Assembly (NCBI GenBank): GCA_039794245.1
Contig: JBDIVS010000013.1
Location: 17,440 to 81,439, forward strand
Source of the DNA: DAITQM01 sp039794245
GTDB lineage: Bacteria > Pseudomonadota > Gammaproteobacteria > Xanthomonadales > Wenzhouxiangellaceae
DNA length: 64,000 nucleotides
Direction of reading: 5' to 3'
How positions within the stretch are numbered: the stretch's first letter is position 1; the number at the start of each line of letters is the position of its first letter. Shown in pieces: positions 1 through 7,978 of this stretch. The notes beneath the pieces were generated by a model. It saw only the letters and a program-made list of their open reading frames with translations, was not told the origin of the DNA and searched no databases. The position numbers and the translations under genes were made by a program.

Positions 1-227
1 GCCAACGTGCAGAGCACGCCAAGAACACCAAGATTGTATGGGGATCAGGAGAGCACCGGAAAAACGGCCACAAAAAGCACAAGAATATTTCACCACGAGC
101 ACGAAGGGATGTGGTCGGAAATTTTCATCCTTCGTGCCTTCGTAATTCAATCCCTGCTGTCGCCGGCCGTTGCGAGGGGTTGTATTTTGGCCGCTTGGCG
201 TGAGCAACAGGCCCCCGGCCGGGTGGG
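1..227. repeat. Intergenic region with a degenerate CACGAAGG-type repeat
   Basis: I see no convincing gene here. The stretch holds CACGCCAAGAACACCAAG near position 15 and, at about 91-147, a degenerate inverted repeat: GCACGAAGGGATG on one side and CATCCTTCGTGC on the other. This is the same family as the copies near 47.73 kb and 62.2 kb. The short open frame over positions 7-231 has a composition unlike the neighbouring genes and is probably not coding. Confidence 0.55.
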
Positions 228-1223
228 CTAGGTGCGCAGTAATTTACGCCGCGGTGCCGGGCGCGGACCGCCGACGGCCGGGACTTTCGCTTCGGGCGTT
301 TCGATCCTGACCTCGATTGGCCGTTCGTGGCGCAGCACTTCGAGGTGCATCGACTCGCCCGGTTCGTAGGACTGGAAGATCCGGAAGGCGTGGTCGATAC
401 CCTGCACCTCGCGGCCGTCGATACTGAGCAGGATATCGCCGCGTTTGAGTTGATCGGCGAAGCGGTCCGGCACCTGGACGATCAAGATGCCCGACTCGCG
501 GCCGAAATACGAGCCGAGCTCGGCATCCAGTTCGACCAGCTCCAGTTCGCGCCACGGCCAGCCCGGGCGGTGCAGCCGATGGGCGAAAACGTGCGGCGCC
601 GAAAAATCGATGGCCGGCAACGATTCGCTCAGGCCCTCGAGTAGCGGGGCGAGTTCGAGCGGCGGCAAGGTGAGGGCGAAACCTTCGAGTTTGCGCGGCG
701 TGACCTCCACGGTGTGCTCAGCGTCACCGCGGCGGTAGGTCACTTTGATGGCGGTGCCTTCGTCGAGATCGCCGAGGCGGGCGATGAAATCGTGCAAACG
801 ATCGGCAGGGTCGTCACCGCCAACCGGTTTGCCGTCGAGTTGGACGATCACATCGCCGCTTTCAAGGCCGGCCTCGTCGGCCGGGCTTTGTGGCGTGACC
901 GACAGCACGCGGACGCCGCCGCCGTCGTTTTCGCCGGCGACGATGCCGAGCCGCGGCTTGTCGAAGCCGCCGTCGAAGCCGTAGAAAAAACGCCGGCCGA
1001 CCGGCGCGCGGCCGGCAAGTTCGCGGCTGAGTTCGGCGACCTGGCGCGCCGCCTCGCGCAGCTGGTCGCGGGCCGCGGCCAGTTTAGCCTGTAAATCGTC
1101 GTCGGCCTCCGTTTGACCGTTGAGTTCCTGTTCGCCGCTTGTATCGCCGGTGTCTAGTGCCGGCAGGGTGGTCGCCCAGAGCGCTGCGGCGAGGAATAGA
1201 ACAATCAGGGATGGCATTTTCAT
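228..1223 (-). CDS. Periplasmic two-PDZ-domain protein of an ECF sigma operon
   Basis: 331 residues. I chose the start at 1223 because AGGAG lies just upstream, a signal peptide follows (residues 1 to about 22), and the ATG overlaps the upstream stop as ATGA. Residues about 41-70 look like a coiled coil. Two PDZ domains follow, roughly residues 90-180 (with LESGDVIVQLDGKPV) and 235-315 (with LKRGDILLSIDGREV). There is no protease domain, so it probably binds C-termini of envelope proteins and does not cut them. It is the third gene of a sigma factor, putative anti-sigma and PDZ operon, which suggests a role in sensing or managing envelope stress. The domain calls are firm; the role is inferred. 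Confidence 0.85.
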   Translation of the reverse strand: MKMPSLIVLFLAAALWATTLPALDTGDTSGEQELNGQTEADDDLQAKLAAARDQLREAARQVAELSRELAGRAPVGRRFFYGFDGGFDKPRLGIVAGENDGGGVRVLSVTPQSPADEAGLESGDVIVQLDGKPVGGDDPADRLHDFIARLGDLDEGTAIKVTYRRGDAEHTVEVTPRKLEGFALTLPPLELAPLLEGLSESLPAIDFSAPHVFAHRLHRPGWPWRELELVELDAELGSYFGRESGILIVQVPDRFADQLKRGDILLSIDGREVQGIDHAFRIFQSYEPGESMHLEVLRHERPIEVRIETPEAKVPAVGGPRPAPRRKLLRT

Positions 1224-1759
1224 AACGTCTCGCTCCTCGTTTGTTGCACGGCAGCGGCCGGGATCGTTTCGGCCGCCAGAAGTTCGTTCATCAATACGAC
1301 GCGCTGCCGCCATAGTCGGCGGGCACGCTCGCGATCGGCCGGCGGCGGCATCAGTTGTTCATCGACTAGGCCGATCAGCGCCGCCAGATCGTCGATACGC
1401 CGGATTTCGGCACCCGAAACGATGCCGCGGCGGCTGCGTTGTTGACGCCATTCGCTTTCCAAAAGGCCGGAGAGACGGGCCAGGGCCTCGACTTCGGCCG
1501 TGGCGCTCGGCGGTGCCGGCACCGGCGTTTCGCCGGTGTGCAACAGCACTGCGAGCAGCAGGATCGCGCCTGCCGCGCCGGCCCAATATAGCGGTTGCGC
1601 CACCCGCCGGTGGCGGGGCCGCAGACGCGATTCAAGGCGCGGCCAAAGATCGGGCGTCACTGGCACCGGCAGCGAACGCCACAGCGCGATGAGGTCGGGA
1701 AGCGCCAGCGGTTCGTCGCTTTCCCGTGCCGGAGATCGATTGGGGTGATCCTGTTTCAT
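1220..1759 (-). CDS. Putative membrane anti-sigma factor
   Basis: 179 residues, starting at 1759, where the ATG overlaps the sigma factor stop (ATGA); its own stop overlaps the PDZ gene start the same way. A cytoplasmic N-terminal part of about 55 residues includes LPDLIALWRSLP, then one membrane helix at about 58-74 (WAGAAGAILLLAVLL), then a charged helical C-terminal domain probably in the periplasm. There is no clear zinc HxxxCxxC motif, so it is not a ZAS-type anti-sigma factor. The anti-sigma call rests on gene position and topology, not on sequence family. An alternative is a membrane adaptor for the PDZ protein. Confidence 0.6.
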   Translation of the reverse strand: MKQDHPNRSPARESDEPLALPDLIALWRSLPVPVTPDLWPRLESRLRPRHRRVAQPLYWAGAAGAILLLAVLLHTGETPVPAPPSATAEVEALARLSGLLESEWRQQRSRRGIVSGAEIRRIDDLAALIGLVDEQLMPPPADRERARRLWRQRVVLMNELLAAETIPAAAVQQTRSETL

Positions 1760-2337
1760 ACCGATTCCTGATTCCAGGCGGTGGCGCGGGGGATGGCCGA
1801 CTCGGCGGCGCGCAGGCGGTCCTTGAGCCGCCGTTCGGCCCGGGACAGGCGGGATTTGGAAAAGCTCAGGCTTTTCCCCCACAGCTCGGCGATTTCGGCA
1901 TGGTGGTAGCCTTCGCCGTGGTACAGCCAGAGCACGGCGCGGTCGGTGGCGCAAAGTCCGGCCAGCGCCCGTTCGAGATCGGCGGCGGCGGCGAGCGGCA
2001 GGGTGCTATCCGGCAGCGCCGGTTCCGGAATCTCGTCAAGGCCCAGACAGCGGCGGTAGCGCCCGCGCCGCAGGTGTTGCAGCGCCGAGCGGGCGGTCAG
2101 GCTTTTCAGCCACGCCCAAAACGGCGCCGCGCTGCGGTATTGGCCGAGCGCCGCATGGGCTTTGAGAAAACTGTCCTGCATCACATCCTCGGCATCGGCC
2201 CGGTTGCCGGTCAGGCGATAGGCCAGTTGAAAAACCGCGGCCGCATAGCGGCGGTACAACACTTCGAACGCGCCAAGGTCGCCGGCCAGGGTGCGGGCAA
2301 TCAGCGATCCGTCGTTATCCGGGGCCGGCAGGTTCAT
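1756..2337 (-). CDS. ECF RNA polymerase sigma factor (RpoE-like)
   Basis: 193 residues, the usual size for a group 4 sigma-70 factor. Region 2 is visible at residues about 25-90, including AEDVMQDSFLKA, and the region 4 helix-turn-helix at about 130-175, including HAEIAELWGKSLSFSKSRLS. It directs RNA polymerase to a small regulon. It is the first gene of the operon, upstream of the putative anti-sigma and PDZ genes, and a typical ECF-type promoter lies about 50-85 bases upstream of its start, so autoregulation is likely. The signal it responds to cannot be read from the sequence. Confidence 0.9.
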   Translation of the reverse strand: MNLPAPDNDGSLIARTLAGDLGAFEVLYRRYAAAVFQLAYRLTGNRADAEDVMQDSFLKAHAALGQYRSAAPFWAWLKSLTARSALQHLRRGRYRRCLGLDEIPEPALPDSTLPLAAAADLERALAGLCATDRAVLWLYHGEGYHHAEIAELWGKSLSFSKSRLSRAERRLKDRLRAAESAIPRATAWNQESV

Positions 2338-2387
2338 CTTGCGCCGTCACTCGTTGTGCCGGCTGCGGCCGGCATTCGGTTTCGTTG

Positions 2388-2422
2388 TCTGTAAGATGCG
2401 CGGGATGCGAAAAAGGTTGCAG
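2388..2422 (-). promoter_or_regulatory. Putative ECF sigma promoter
   Basis: On the minus strand, TGCAACCTTTTT (the AACC-type -35 box, about 2410-2421) is followed at the expected distance by CATCTTACAG (-10, about 2388-2398). This layout is typical of ECF-dependent promoters. It lies upstream of the sigma gene, suggesting autoregulation. The assignment is by pattern only. Confidence 0.5.
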
Positions 2423-2464
2423 CGGTTGGCGCGAATGCGGGAAGTAGGCGGCCGCTTGCGGTGT

Positions 2465-3460
2465 CTATGATATGTGGGGCCGGTGCCCGTGCCGATCCGG
2501 GCGGTTCCGGCAGCGGGTATCGCTGTTCGCGGCATCGATAATCGCAGCTGAACAGCGCTGCCCTGTTATTGCAGGTTTGCCAAGCGGTATTGCCGCCGGG
2601 CGGTACTTGTCCACGCTCAGTGCGCCTCCGCCTTGTTTTGTCCGATAAACCACTGCCGGCGTCTCGTTGGCCAGCGCGATGTGCGGGCGCTCTTCGTTGT
2701 AGAATGGAAAGTACTCAGCCAGCCCAAGGGTCACTGCGCTCAGATCGGCGTAGTCCTTGAGGTAAATGTCCTCGTACTTCACGGTCCGCCAGAGTCGCTC
2801 AACAAATATATTGTCGAATGCCCGTCCGCAGCCATCCATGCTGATTGTGACGTCCTCCCGCTTCAGAATGCCAGTGAACGCCTCGGCGGTAAACCAGGAG
2901 CCCTGGTCACTATTGAAGATCTCGGGTGCCGGATAAAGCTGCAGGGCATTTTCAAGACAGTCAACGCAGAAGTTTGCCTCCATGGTATTGCTGATCCGCC
3001 AACTCAAAACCTTACGACTGTACCAGTCCATGATTGCGCCCAGGTAGCAGAACCCCCGAGCGAGTCGGATGTAGGTAATATCAGTGCTCCAGACCTGGTT
3101 GGGTGGGGTGATCGAAACGCCGCGCAACAGGTAAGGATAGACCTTGTGCTGCGGGTGCGGGCAAGAGGTGTGAGGGCCCGGCGCGATCGCTGTCAGGCCC
3201 ATGCCACGCATCAGGCGCTGAACCCACTTTCGGTTGACTTCATAACCCTGAGTCCGCAGTTCGACCACCATGCGTCAACTCCCGTAGAAGGGCCGTCGCG
3301 TGTAGATTTCGTCAATCAGCCCACAAAGCAAATGGTCAGTGGCATCTTCTGGCCGCGAGTGCCGGCGAGCGTAAATGGTCACCCGCGAGACTCACGCCAG
3401 CTCACACTGGCGGACAATCGAAATCTCGTCGCTCGCGTCGATCCAGCTTTGGCGGGTCAT
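2465..3460 (-). pseudogene. IS3-family transposase OrfB, two nonsense codons
   Basis: Reading from the ATG at 3460 (overlapping the orfA stop as ATGA), the integrase domain is interrupted by in-frame TGA codons at 3392-3394 and 3275-3277. The first sits where LAGVSR would be expected, the second inside YGSRRM, so both look like single-base changes from GGA and CGA. The rest is intact, including DDE-type residues in STDITYI, FNSDQGS and FVERLW. The C-terminus runs on for about 40 residues with no family-like end, which suggests read-through into host DNA. The nearest open segment starts at 3271. Confidence 0.85.
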
Positions 3461-3756
3461 GGCAGGCTGATCCCGGACTTTTTTTTGAGCCAGTCCAGTT
3501 CCATCGTCAGGCGTCCGATTTCACCATACAGGCGGTCTGGAGCATCCTTTTCCGCTACCGGCTTTGAGCCGCGTTTGCCTTCAAAGATCGTGCCGGCCTG
3601 ATCCAGAATGGCCTTCTTCCACTGAGTCACCTGGCCGGGATGTACCCCGTAGGCTTGACCGATCTCGTTCACAGTCTTGAGCCCGTAAATAGCCTCGAGC
3701 CCGACTTTCGCCTTGAATTCAGGGCTGTAGGTATTCCGTTTCCGCTTCTCGCTCAT
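3457..3756 (-). CDS. IS3-family transposase OrfA
   Basis: 99 residues. An N-terminal helix-turn-helix (about residues 10-50, with SPEFKAKVGLEAI and GVHPGQVTQWKK) precedes a leucine-rich coiled coil ending in LDWLKKKSGISLP. This is the standard OrfA layout of the IS3 family, in which OrfA binds the element ends and frameshifting makes OrfAB. Its stop overlaps the orfB start by ATGA. The frame looks intact, but without a working orfB it cannot drive transposition. Confidence 0.9.
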   Translation of the reverse strand: MSEKRKRNTYSPEFKAKVGLEAIYGLKTVNEIGQAYGVHPGQVTQWKKAILDQAGTIFEGKRGSKPVAEKDAPDRLYGEIGRLTMELDWLKKKSGISLP

Positions 3757-3849
3757 TTTGTTTTTATCCCGAATCCGAGGCTCGGCTCTAGCTTAAACTG
3801 CTGTCTAGATATTGGGGTCCACTATACGGGATTTGCCAGGGGATGAGCG

Positions 3850-4803
3850 ATGAACAATCTGTTTTTGTACGGTGTGGCGGTGCTGGTCTGGGGTTCCACA
3901 TGGCTGGCCATCGGTTTTCAATTGGGCGAAGTGGCGCCGGTGGTGTCGCTGGTTTACCGCTTTGCGCTCGCCGCCGCCATCTTGTTCGTCTGGTGTTGGC
4001 TGCGCCGCCTGCCGCTGCGTTTCGGGCGTCAGGCGCACGGCCGTTTCATGCTGCTCGGCCTGTTTCTGTTCGGCCTCAATTACATTGCCACCTATTCGGC
4101 GCAGCAATACATCAGCTCGGCGCTCAACGCGGTGACGTTCTCGACGATGATGTGGCTGAACGTCATCAACAGCCGTCTGTTCTTCGGGACGCGCATCGAG
4201 CCTAAGGTTTACCTCGGCGCGGCGCTCGGCATGCTCGGCATCGTGACCTTGTTCTGGCCCGAAATCGAGGTCGTGAGCTGGAAGGACGAGACCTTGCTGG
4301 GCGTGGTCTGGTGCCTGGGCGGTGCGCTTCTGGCCTCGCTCGGCAACATGGTCTCGCAGCGCGCCCAGCAGGAGCGGGTACCGCTCGTCCAGGCCAATGC
4401 CTGGGGCATGTTCTATGGGACGTTGCTGCTGCTGGGCGTCGCGCTGGCCGGCGGCCGGCCGTTCGATTTCGAAAACACGACCGGTTATATCGTTTCATTA
4501 CTTTATCTGGCGATATTCGGTTCGGTCATCGCCTTCGGCACGTATCTCAAGCTGCTCGGCCGGATCGGTGCCCATAAGGCCGGTTACGCGGTCGTGATGT
4601 TTCCGGCGGTGGCACTGCTGCTATCGGTGTTGTTCGAGGGGCTTGAAGTCGATCTGCACCTGATCGCCGGCACGGGGCTGGTTTTGCTCGGCAATCTTGC
4701 CATACTGGGCTTGGGAAACGGGCGGCTTGGGGCGCGAACAGCGCGGGTTGGAAGAACGGCGTTTGCGCCGGCGCCCACGGCGGCGGAGAAAAAAGTGGCG
4801 TGA
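3850..4803 (+). CDS. EamA/DMT-superfamily transporter
   Basis: 317 residues with about ten predicted membrane helices in two EamA repeats (roughly residues 1-140 and 145-290). The opening LFLYGVAVLVWGSTWLAIGF is typical of drug/metabolite transporters of the inner membrane. The substrate cannot be told; relatives export amino acids or other metabolites. The C-terminus has a soluble Ala/Arg-rich tail. The IS3 element ends only 23 bases upstream, so the native promoter may have been displaced and expression may now depend on the IS end. Confidence 0.85.
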   Translation: MNNLFLYGVAVLVWGSTWLAIGFQLGEVAPVVSLVYRFALAAAILFVWCWLRRLPLRFGRQAHGRFMLLGLFLFGLNYIATYSAQQYISSALNAVTFSTMMWLNVINSRLFFGTRIEPKVYLGAALGMLGIVTLFWPEIEVVSWKDETLLGVVWCLGGALLASLGNMVSQRAQQERVPLVQANAWGMFYGTLLLLGVALAGGRPFDFENTTGYIVSLLYLAIFGSVIAFGTYLKLLGRIGAHKAGYAVVMFPAVALLLSVLFEGLEVDLHLIAGTGLVLLGNLAILGLGNGRLGARTARVGRTAFAPAPTAAEKKVA

Positions 4804-4824
4804 TGTGGCTACCTCCGCCCGGCA

Positions 4825-5895
4825 TCAGACGCGATGCGCTGCGGCGTGCCACTGGTGGGACTGCATTTCGTTAAGGCGGCTTTGGGTGCGCGCCCAGGCA
4901 GCGGCCAGGTGGCGGCCGGTGTACAGGTATTCGGGTTCGGCGGCGGCGGTGGCGAGCAGTTTGACGCGGTGGTCGTAGAGGGCGTCGATGAGGTCGATAA
5001 ATCGCCGTGCCGGATCGGCGTTGTGTTCGCCGAGCGCCGGGATACCGCTGAGCAGCAGGGTGTGGTACTGGCGCGCCAGTTCGACATAATCGGCGGCCGA
5101 GCGTGCAGTTTGGCCCAATTCGACAAAGTCGAACCAGACAATGCCTCCGGCGGCGGCGCGTGCCACTAGCGGCCGGCCGTTGATCTCGATGGGTTGCCGG
5201 TGTGCGGCGCTGCTCGCCAGTTGCATGAAGCAACGTTCGAGGGCGCTGTCCGCAGCGGCGCTGTGCGGCACATGCCAGGCCGGGAGGCGGTCGAGCAGCG
5301 CCAGCCGGTAATCGGCGCCCGGCGCGATCTGGACGACGCGGTTCAGCCGTTCAAGCAGGGCGATCGCCGGCAGGAAGCGGACCCGCTGCAGGCCGTCGCG
5401 GTATAAATCGGCCGGCGCGAGGTTCGAGGTCGTCACCAGCGTGATGCGCCGGTCGTGCAGGGTTTCGAGCACGCCGGAAAGCAGCATCGCGTCAGCGATG
5501 TCGGTGACGATAAATTCATCGAGGCAGACGACGCGCGACTCGCCGGTCAAGTGCTCGACCGCCCGCGCCAGACGGTCCGTGATACCGGACGGCAACCGGC
5601 CGAGAGTCTGGTGCAAGTGCATCATGAAGGCGTGGAAATGCCAGCGCCGGCTGGGGAGCGGAGCGAGCCGGCGGTGGAACAGGTCCATCAACCAGGTCTT
5701 GCCGCGGCCGACGCCGCCCCACAGGTACAACCCCGGTACCGGCCTGGCCCGCCGCCAGAAGCGCGGCCGTGAGGCGGCGAGGGCGGTGGTGATGTCGTCG
5801 AGCAGTGAGGCGACGTGTTCCTGCCCGGGATCGGGTGTATAACCGGCGCGCACGGCGCAGCGATATTCGGCCAGTACGCCGCCGGGGACGGTCAT
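4825..5895 (-). CDS. zapE: Cell division ATPase ZapE (AFG1-like)
   Basis: 356 residues with the start at 5895, whose ATG overlaps the upstream hydrolase stop (ATGA). The Walker A motif GGVGRGKT is at residues 60-67, the Walker B region is VVCLDEFIVTDIADA, and a sensor-like LVTTSN follows. The length and motif order fit the AFG1/ZapE P-loop ATPases; in E. coli ZapE acts at the constricting Z-ring. It is convergent with the DMT gene (21 bp apart) and probably cotranscribed with the hydrolase. Confidence 0.9.
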   Translation of the reverse strand: MTVPGGVLAEYRCAVRAGYTPDPGQEHVASLLDDITTALAASRPRFWRRARPVPGLYLWGGVGRGKTWLMDLFHRRLAPLPSRRWHFHAFMMHLHQTLGRLPSGITDRLARAVEHLTGESRVVCLDEFIVTDIADAMLLSGVLETLHDRRITLVTTSNLAPADLYRDGLQRVRFLPAIALLERLNRVVQIAPGADYRLALLDRLPAWHVPHSAAADSALERCFMQLASSAAHRQPIEINGRPLVARAAAGGIVWFDFVELGQTARSAADYVELARQYHTLLLSGIPALGEHNADPARRFIDLIDALYDHRVKLLATAAAEPEYLYTGRHLAAAWARTQSRLNEMQSHQWHAAAHRV

Positions 5896-6581
5896 GCGGC
5901 AGGTTTCAGCGGCAGATGCTCGTGCAGGCAGTTTTTGATCAGGCCACGCAGGTCCATCAGACGGCGGTGAAAATAATGTCCGGCCTGTTTCATGACGATC
6001 AGTTCCGGCGCCGGGACCGTCTGCGCCACCCACTCGATCACCGCCTGCGGGCTGACGACATCGTCCTCGTCGCCCTGGATCACGAGCCAATGACAGCCGG
6101 GGACTTGCAGCGCGGCGAAATCCGCGCGCTCGACCGGTGGGGCGATGGTCAGCAGTTGGCGCGGCGCGGCTTGTGATGCGGCCCGCGCGGCGATCCAGGC
6201 GCCGAACGAGAAGCCGGCGAGCCACAGTTCGTCGTCCGGCAGGCGGCTCCGCACCCAGGCGATCACGGCGTTCAGGTCTTCGAGTTCGCCATCGCCGCCG
6301 CCGAAGGTGCCGCTGCTCTCGCCGACCCCCCTAAAATTGAAACGCAGCGTCTTCAGGCCCAGCTCGCGCAAGGCGCGTTCGGCGATCGTCACGACCTTGT
6401 TGCGCATCGTACCGCCGTGCTGGGGGTGGGGGTGGCAGATCACCGCGACCGCCGGCTGAGCCGTTGCCGCTGCTGGTACGTCGCTCAGGCATTCGATGAC
6501 GCCGGCCGGGCCGGGCAGCAAAAAATGTGCGGCTTCGGTTGGAAATTCGCTCGCGCTGTGATATCGGGGCAATGTACTCAT
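5892..6581 (-). CDS. Alpha/beta hydrolase
   Basis: 229 residues. Conserved pieces are the oxyanion-side motif HPHPQHGGTM (residues 50-59), FNFRGVGESSG, the nucleophile elbow GFSFGA (Ser125) and a late catalytic-His motif KQAGHYFHRR. This matches the small bacterial hydrolases often annotated as dienelactone-hydrolase-like or CocE/NonD-like. The substrate is unknown. The start at 6581 gives the family N-terminus, and the stop overlaps zapE. Confidence 0.8.
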   Translation of the reverse strand: MSTLPRYHSASEFPTEAAHFLLPGPAGVIECLSDVPAAATAQPAVAVICHPHPQHGGTMRNKVVTIAERALRELGLKTLRFNFRGVGESSGTFGGGDGELEDLNAVIAWVRSRLPDDELWLAGFSFGAWIAARAASQAAPRQLLTIAPPVERADFAALQVPGCHWLVIQGDEDDVVSPQAVIEWVAQTVPAPELIVMKQAGHYFHRRLMDLRGLIKNCLHEHLPLKPAA

Positions 6582-6637
6582 CGTAGGACGGTCATGGCCG
6601 ACTGCGGCCGGACGGCAAGCGCCCGGCCCGCCAACAC

Positions 6638-7132
6638 CTACTGGAGCTGCGCCAGCATCCAGTCCACCGCGGCGCGGACCTGGGGGTCGGTCAGGTCGGT
6701 GCGCCCGCCCTTGGCCGGCATCAGATTGATACCCTCGAGCGCCGATTTGTATAAAGCCTCGGTGCCTCTGGCGAGCCGCTCGGTCCAGTCGCCGGCGGCT
6801 GCCAGCTTCGGTGCTCCGGCGGCGCCGATTGTATGGCAGGCGGCGCAGACGTTCTGATAGATCACCGCGCCGTCCAAGGTGCCGTGAAACGGCGCTTCGG
6901 GGGCGGCGGGCGCAGTCTTGGCCATGGCGCTTGCCAGGTCGGCGGCGCCGGTATAGACCGCCGTGGTCGGCGCGATGCGGGCCAGTTTGTTCGCTTCGCG
7001 GCTCGGATTTTCTTCCGGGACCAGTGTCTGGTGGGCGTTGTACGCCAGCACGGCGATGATCACGGCAAAAACGACAAGCCCGGTGATGACCCCGCCGAAA
7101 TGGACCATGAATGTGCGGTCTTCCTGATTCAC
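6638..7132 (-). CDS. Membrane-anchored cytochrome c5-family protein
   Basis: 164 residues. One N-terminal membrane helix (residues about 11-31) anchors a periplasmic class I cytochrome c domain. The haem site CAACH is at residues 96-100, and the likely axial methionine is in NLMPAKGG (Met138). The spacing is like cytochrome c5. It probably carries electrons between periplasmic or membrane redox partners. No oxidase or reductase genes are nearby to name a partner. Confidence 0.9.
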   Translation of the reverse strand: MNQEDRTFMVHFGGVITGLVVFAVIIAVLAYNAHQTLVPEENPSREANKLARIAPTTAVYTGAADLASAMAKTAPAAPEAPFHGTLDGAVIYQNVCAACHTIGAAGAPKLAAAGDWTERLARGTEALYKSALEGINLMPAKGGRTDLTDPQVRAAVDWMLAQLQ

Positions 7133-7203
7133 GTCGATACCCCGTACCTTGGATGCGTTGCGGCACGGCGAAACGGCCGTGCGCGGCTCGGCATTATATC
7201 GCC

Positions 7204-7878
7204 CTATACCGCGCCGCGTTCGGCGAGCGATACCGGTTCGGCGTCGCCGATGATCAGATGGTCGAGAAGCCGGATTTCAACCAGCGCCAGCGCCTCTTTC
7301 AGGCGGCGCGTGATTGCCAGGTCGGCGGCGCTCGGTTCGGCGACGCCCGAGGGGTGGTTGTGGGCGGCGATCAGCGCCGCGGCGTTGTGGTGCAGGGCGC
7401 GTTCGACGACGATGCGCGGGTGGACGCTGGCGCCGTCGATCGTGCCGTGGAACAGGTCCTCGCAGGCCACGATGCGGTGGCGGTTGTCGAGAAAGACGCA
7501 AGTGAAGACCTCGCGCCGCCGGTCGCGCAGGTGGGCGCGCAGGAAGGCCCGGGTATGGCCGGGCGAGGTCAGGGCGTCGCCGCGGGCGGCGGATTCGTTC
7601 AATTGCCGGCGCGCCAGTTCGACGACCGCGGCGAGCCGGGCACTTTTCGCCGGCCCAAGGCCGCGCGCCTTGCATAACTCGCCAGGTGCTGCGGTGAAAA
7701 GACTGCGCAGCCCGCCGTGGGTGGTGAGCAAGTCGCGCGCCAGGTCGATGGCCGAGCGGCCGCGGTGGCCGTGGCCGAAGACGATGGCGAGCAATTCGGC
7801 GTCGCTGAGTGGCCCCGGTCCGAGGGCCAGTAGGCGTTCGCGCGGCCGTTCGCTGGCCGGCCATTCGCGGATCGACAT
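7204..7878 (-). CDS. radC: RadC/UPF0758-family JAB-domain protein
   Basis: 224 residues. I chose the start at 7878 because the family opening REWPASERPRERLL follows directly. A helix-hairpin-helix region (about residues 60-80) precedes an MPN/JAMM domain with HNHPSG at 173-178 and the following Asp at 186, a complete metal-binding set. The family is called RadC for historical reasons; its exact role in DNA repair is unresolved. Divergent radC-coaBC is a common gammaproteobacterial arrangement. Confidence 0.92.
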   Translation of the reverse strand: MSIREWPASERPRERLLALGPGPLSDAELLAIVFGHGHRGRSAIDLARDLLTTHGGLRSLFTAAPGELCKARGLGPAKSARLAAVVELARRQLNESAARGDALTSPGHTRAFLRAHLRDRRREVFTCVFLDNRHRIVACEDLFHGTIDGASVHPRIVVERALHHNAAALIAAHNHPSGVAEPSAADLAITRRLKEALALVEIRLLDHLIIGDAEPVSLAERGAV

Positions 7879-7978
7879 CGGTGGTTTCCTGTTGCAGATG
7901 GCGTTGCGGCCACTGTAGCCGGGGCGGGCCGCCGTGTCTGTCAGCCGTGGCCGACGCGCGATGTAGGATAATGGCGCG

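Larger units (their letters stand above)
2465..3826 (-). mobile_element. Inactivated IS3-family insertion sequence
   Basis: Two transposase frames (orfA and a broken orfB) lie on the minus strand. The orfA-side terminus is clear: it begins TGGACCCCAATATCTAGACA at 3821, reading on the minus strand. The outer end on the orfB side, somewhere near 2.47-2.56 kb, shows no matching inverted repeat, so that end may be truncated; the start coordinate given is the orfB stop. 71 bases of the good end (3756-3826) recur identically at 63805-63875 in the opposite orientation. The element lies 23 bp upstream of the DMT transporter gene. Confidence 0.8.

Noticed and set aside
3272..3460. TGA codons in the IS3 orfB read as selenocysteine or as a recoded codon
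   Set aside because: Host genes throughout the window end with TGA in ATGA overlaps, there is no SECIS-like hairpin context, and the expected residues (Gly, Arg) are one base change away.
5896..6225. ZapE extended upstream to 6225
   Set aside because: The extension overlaps the hydrolase gene, and the ATG at 5895 is coupled to its stop and gives a normal family length.
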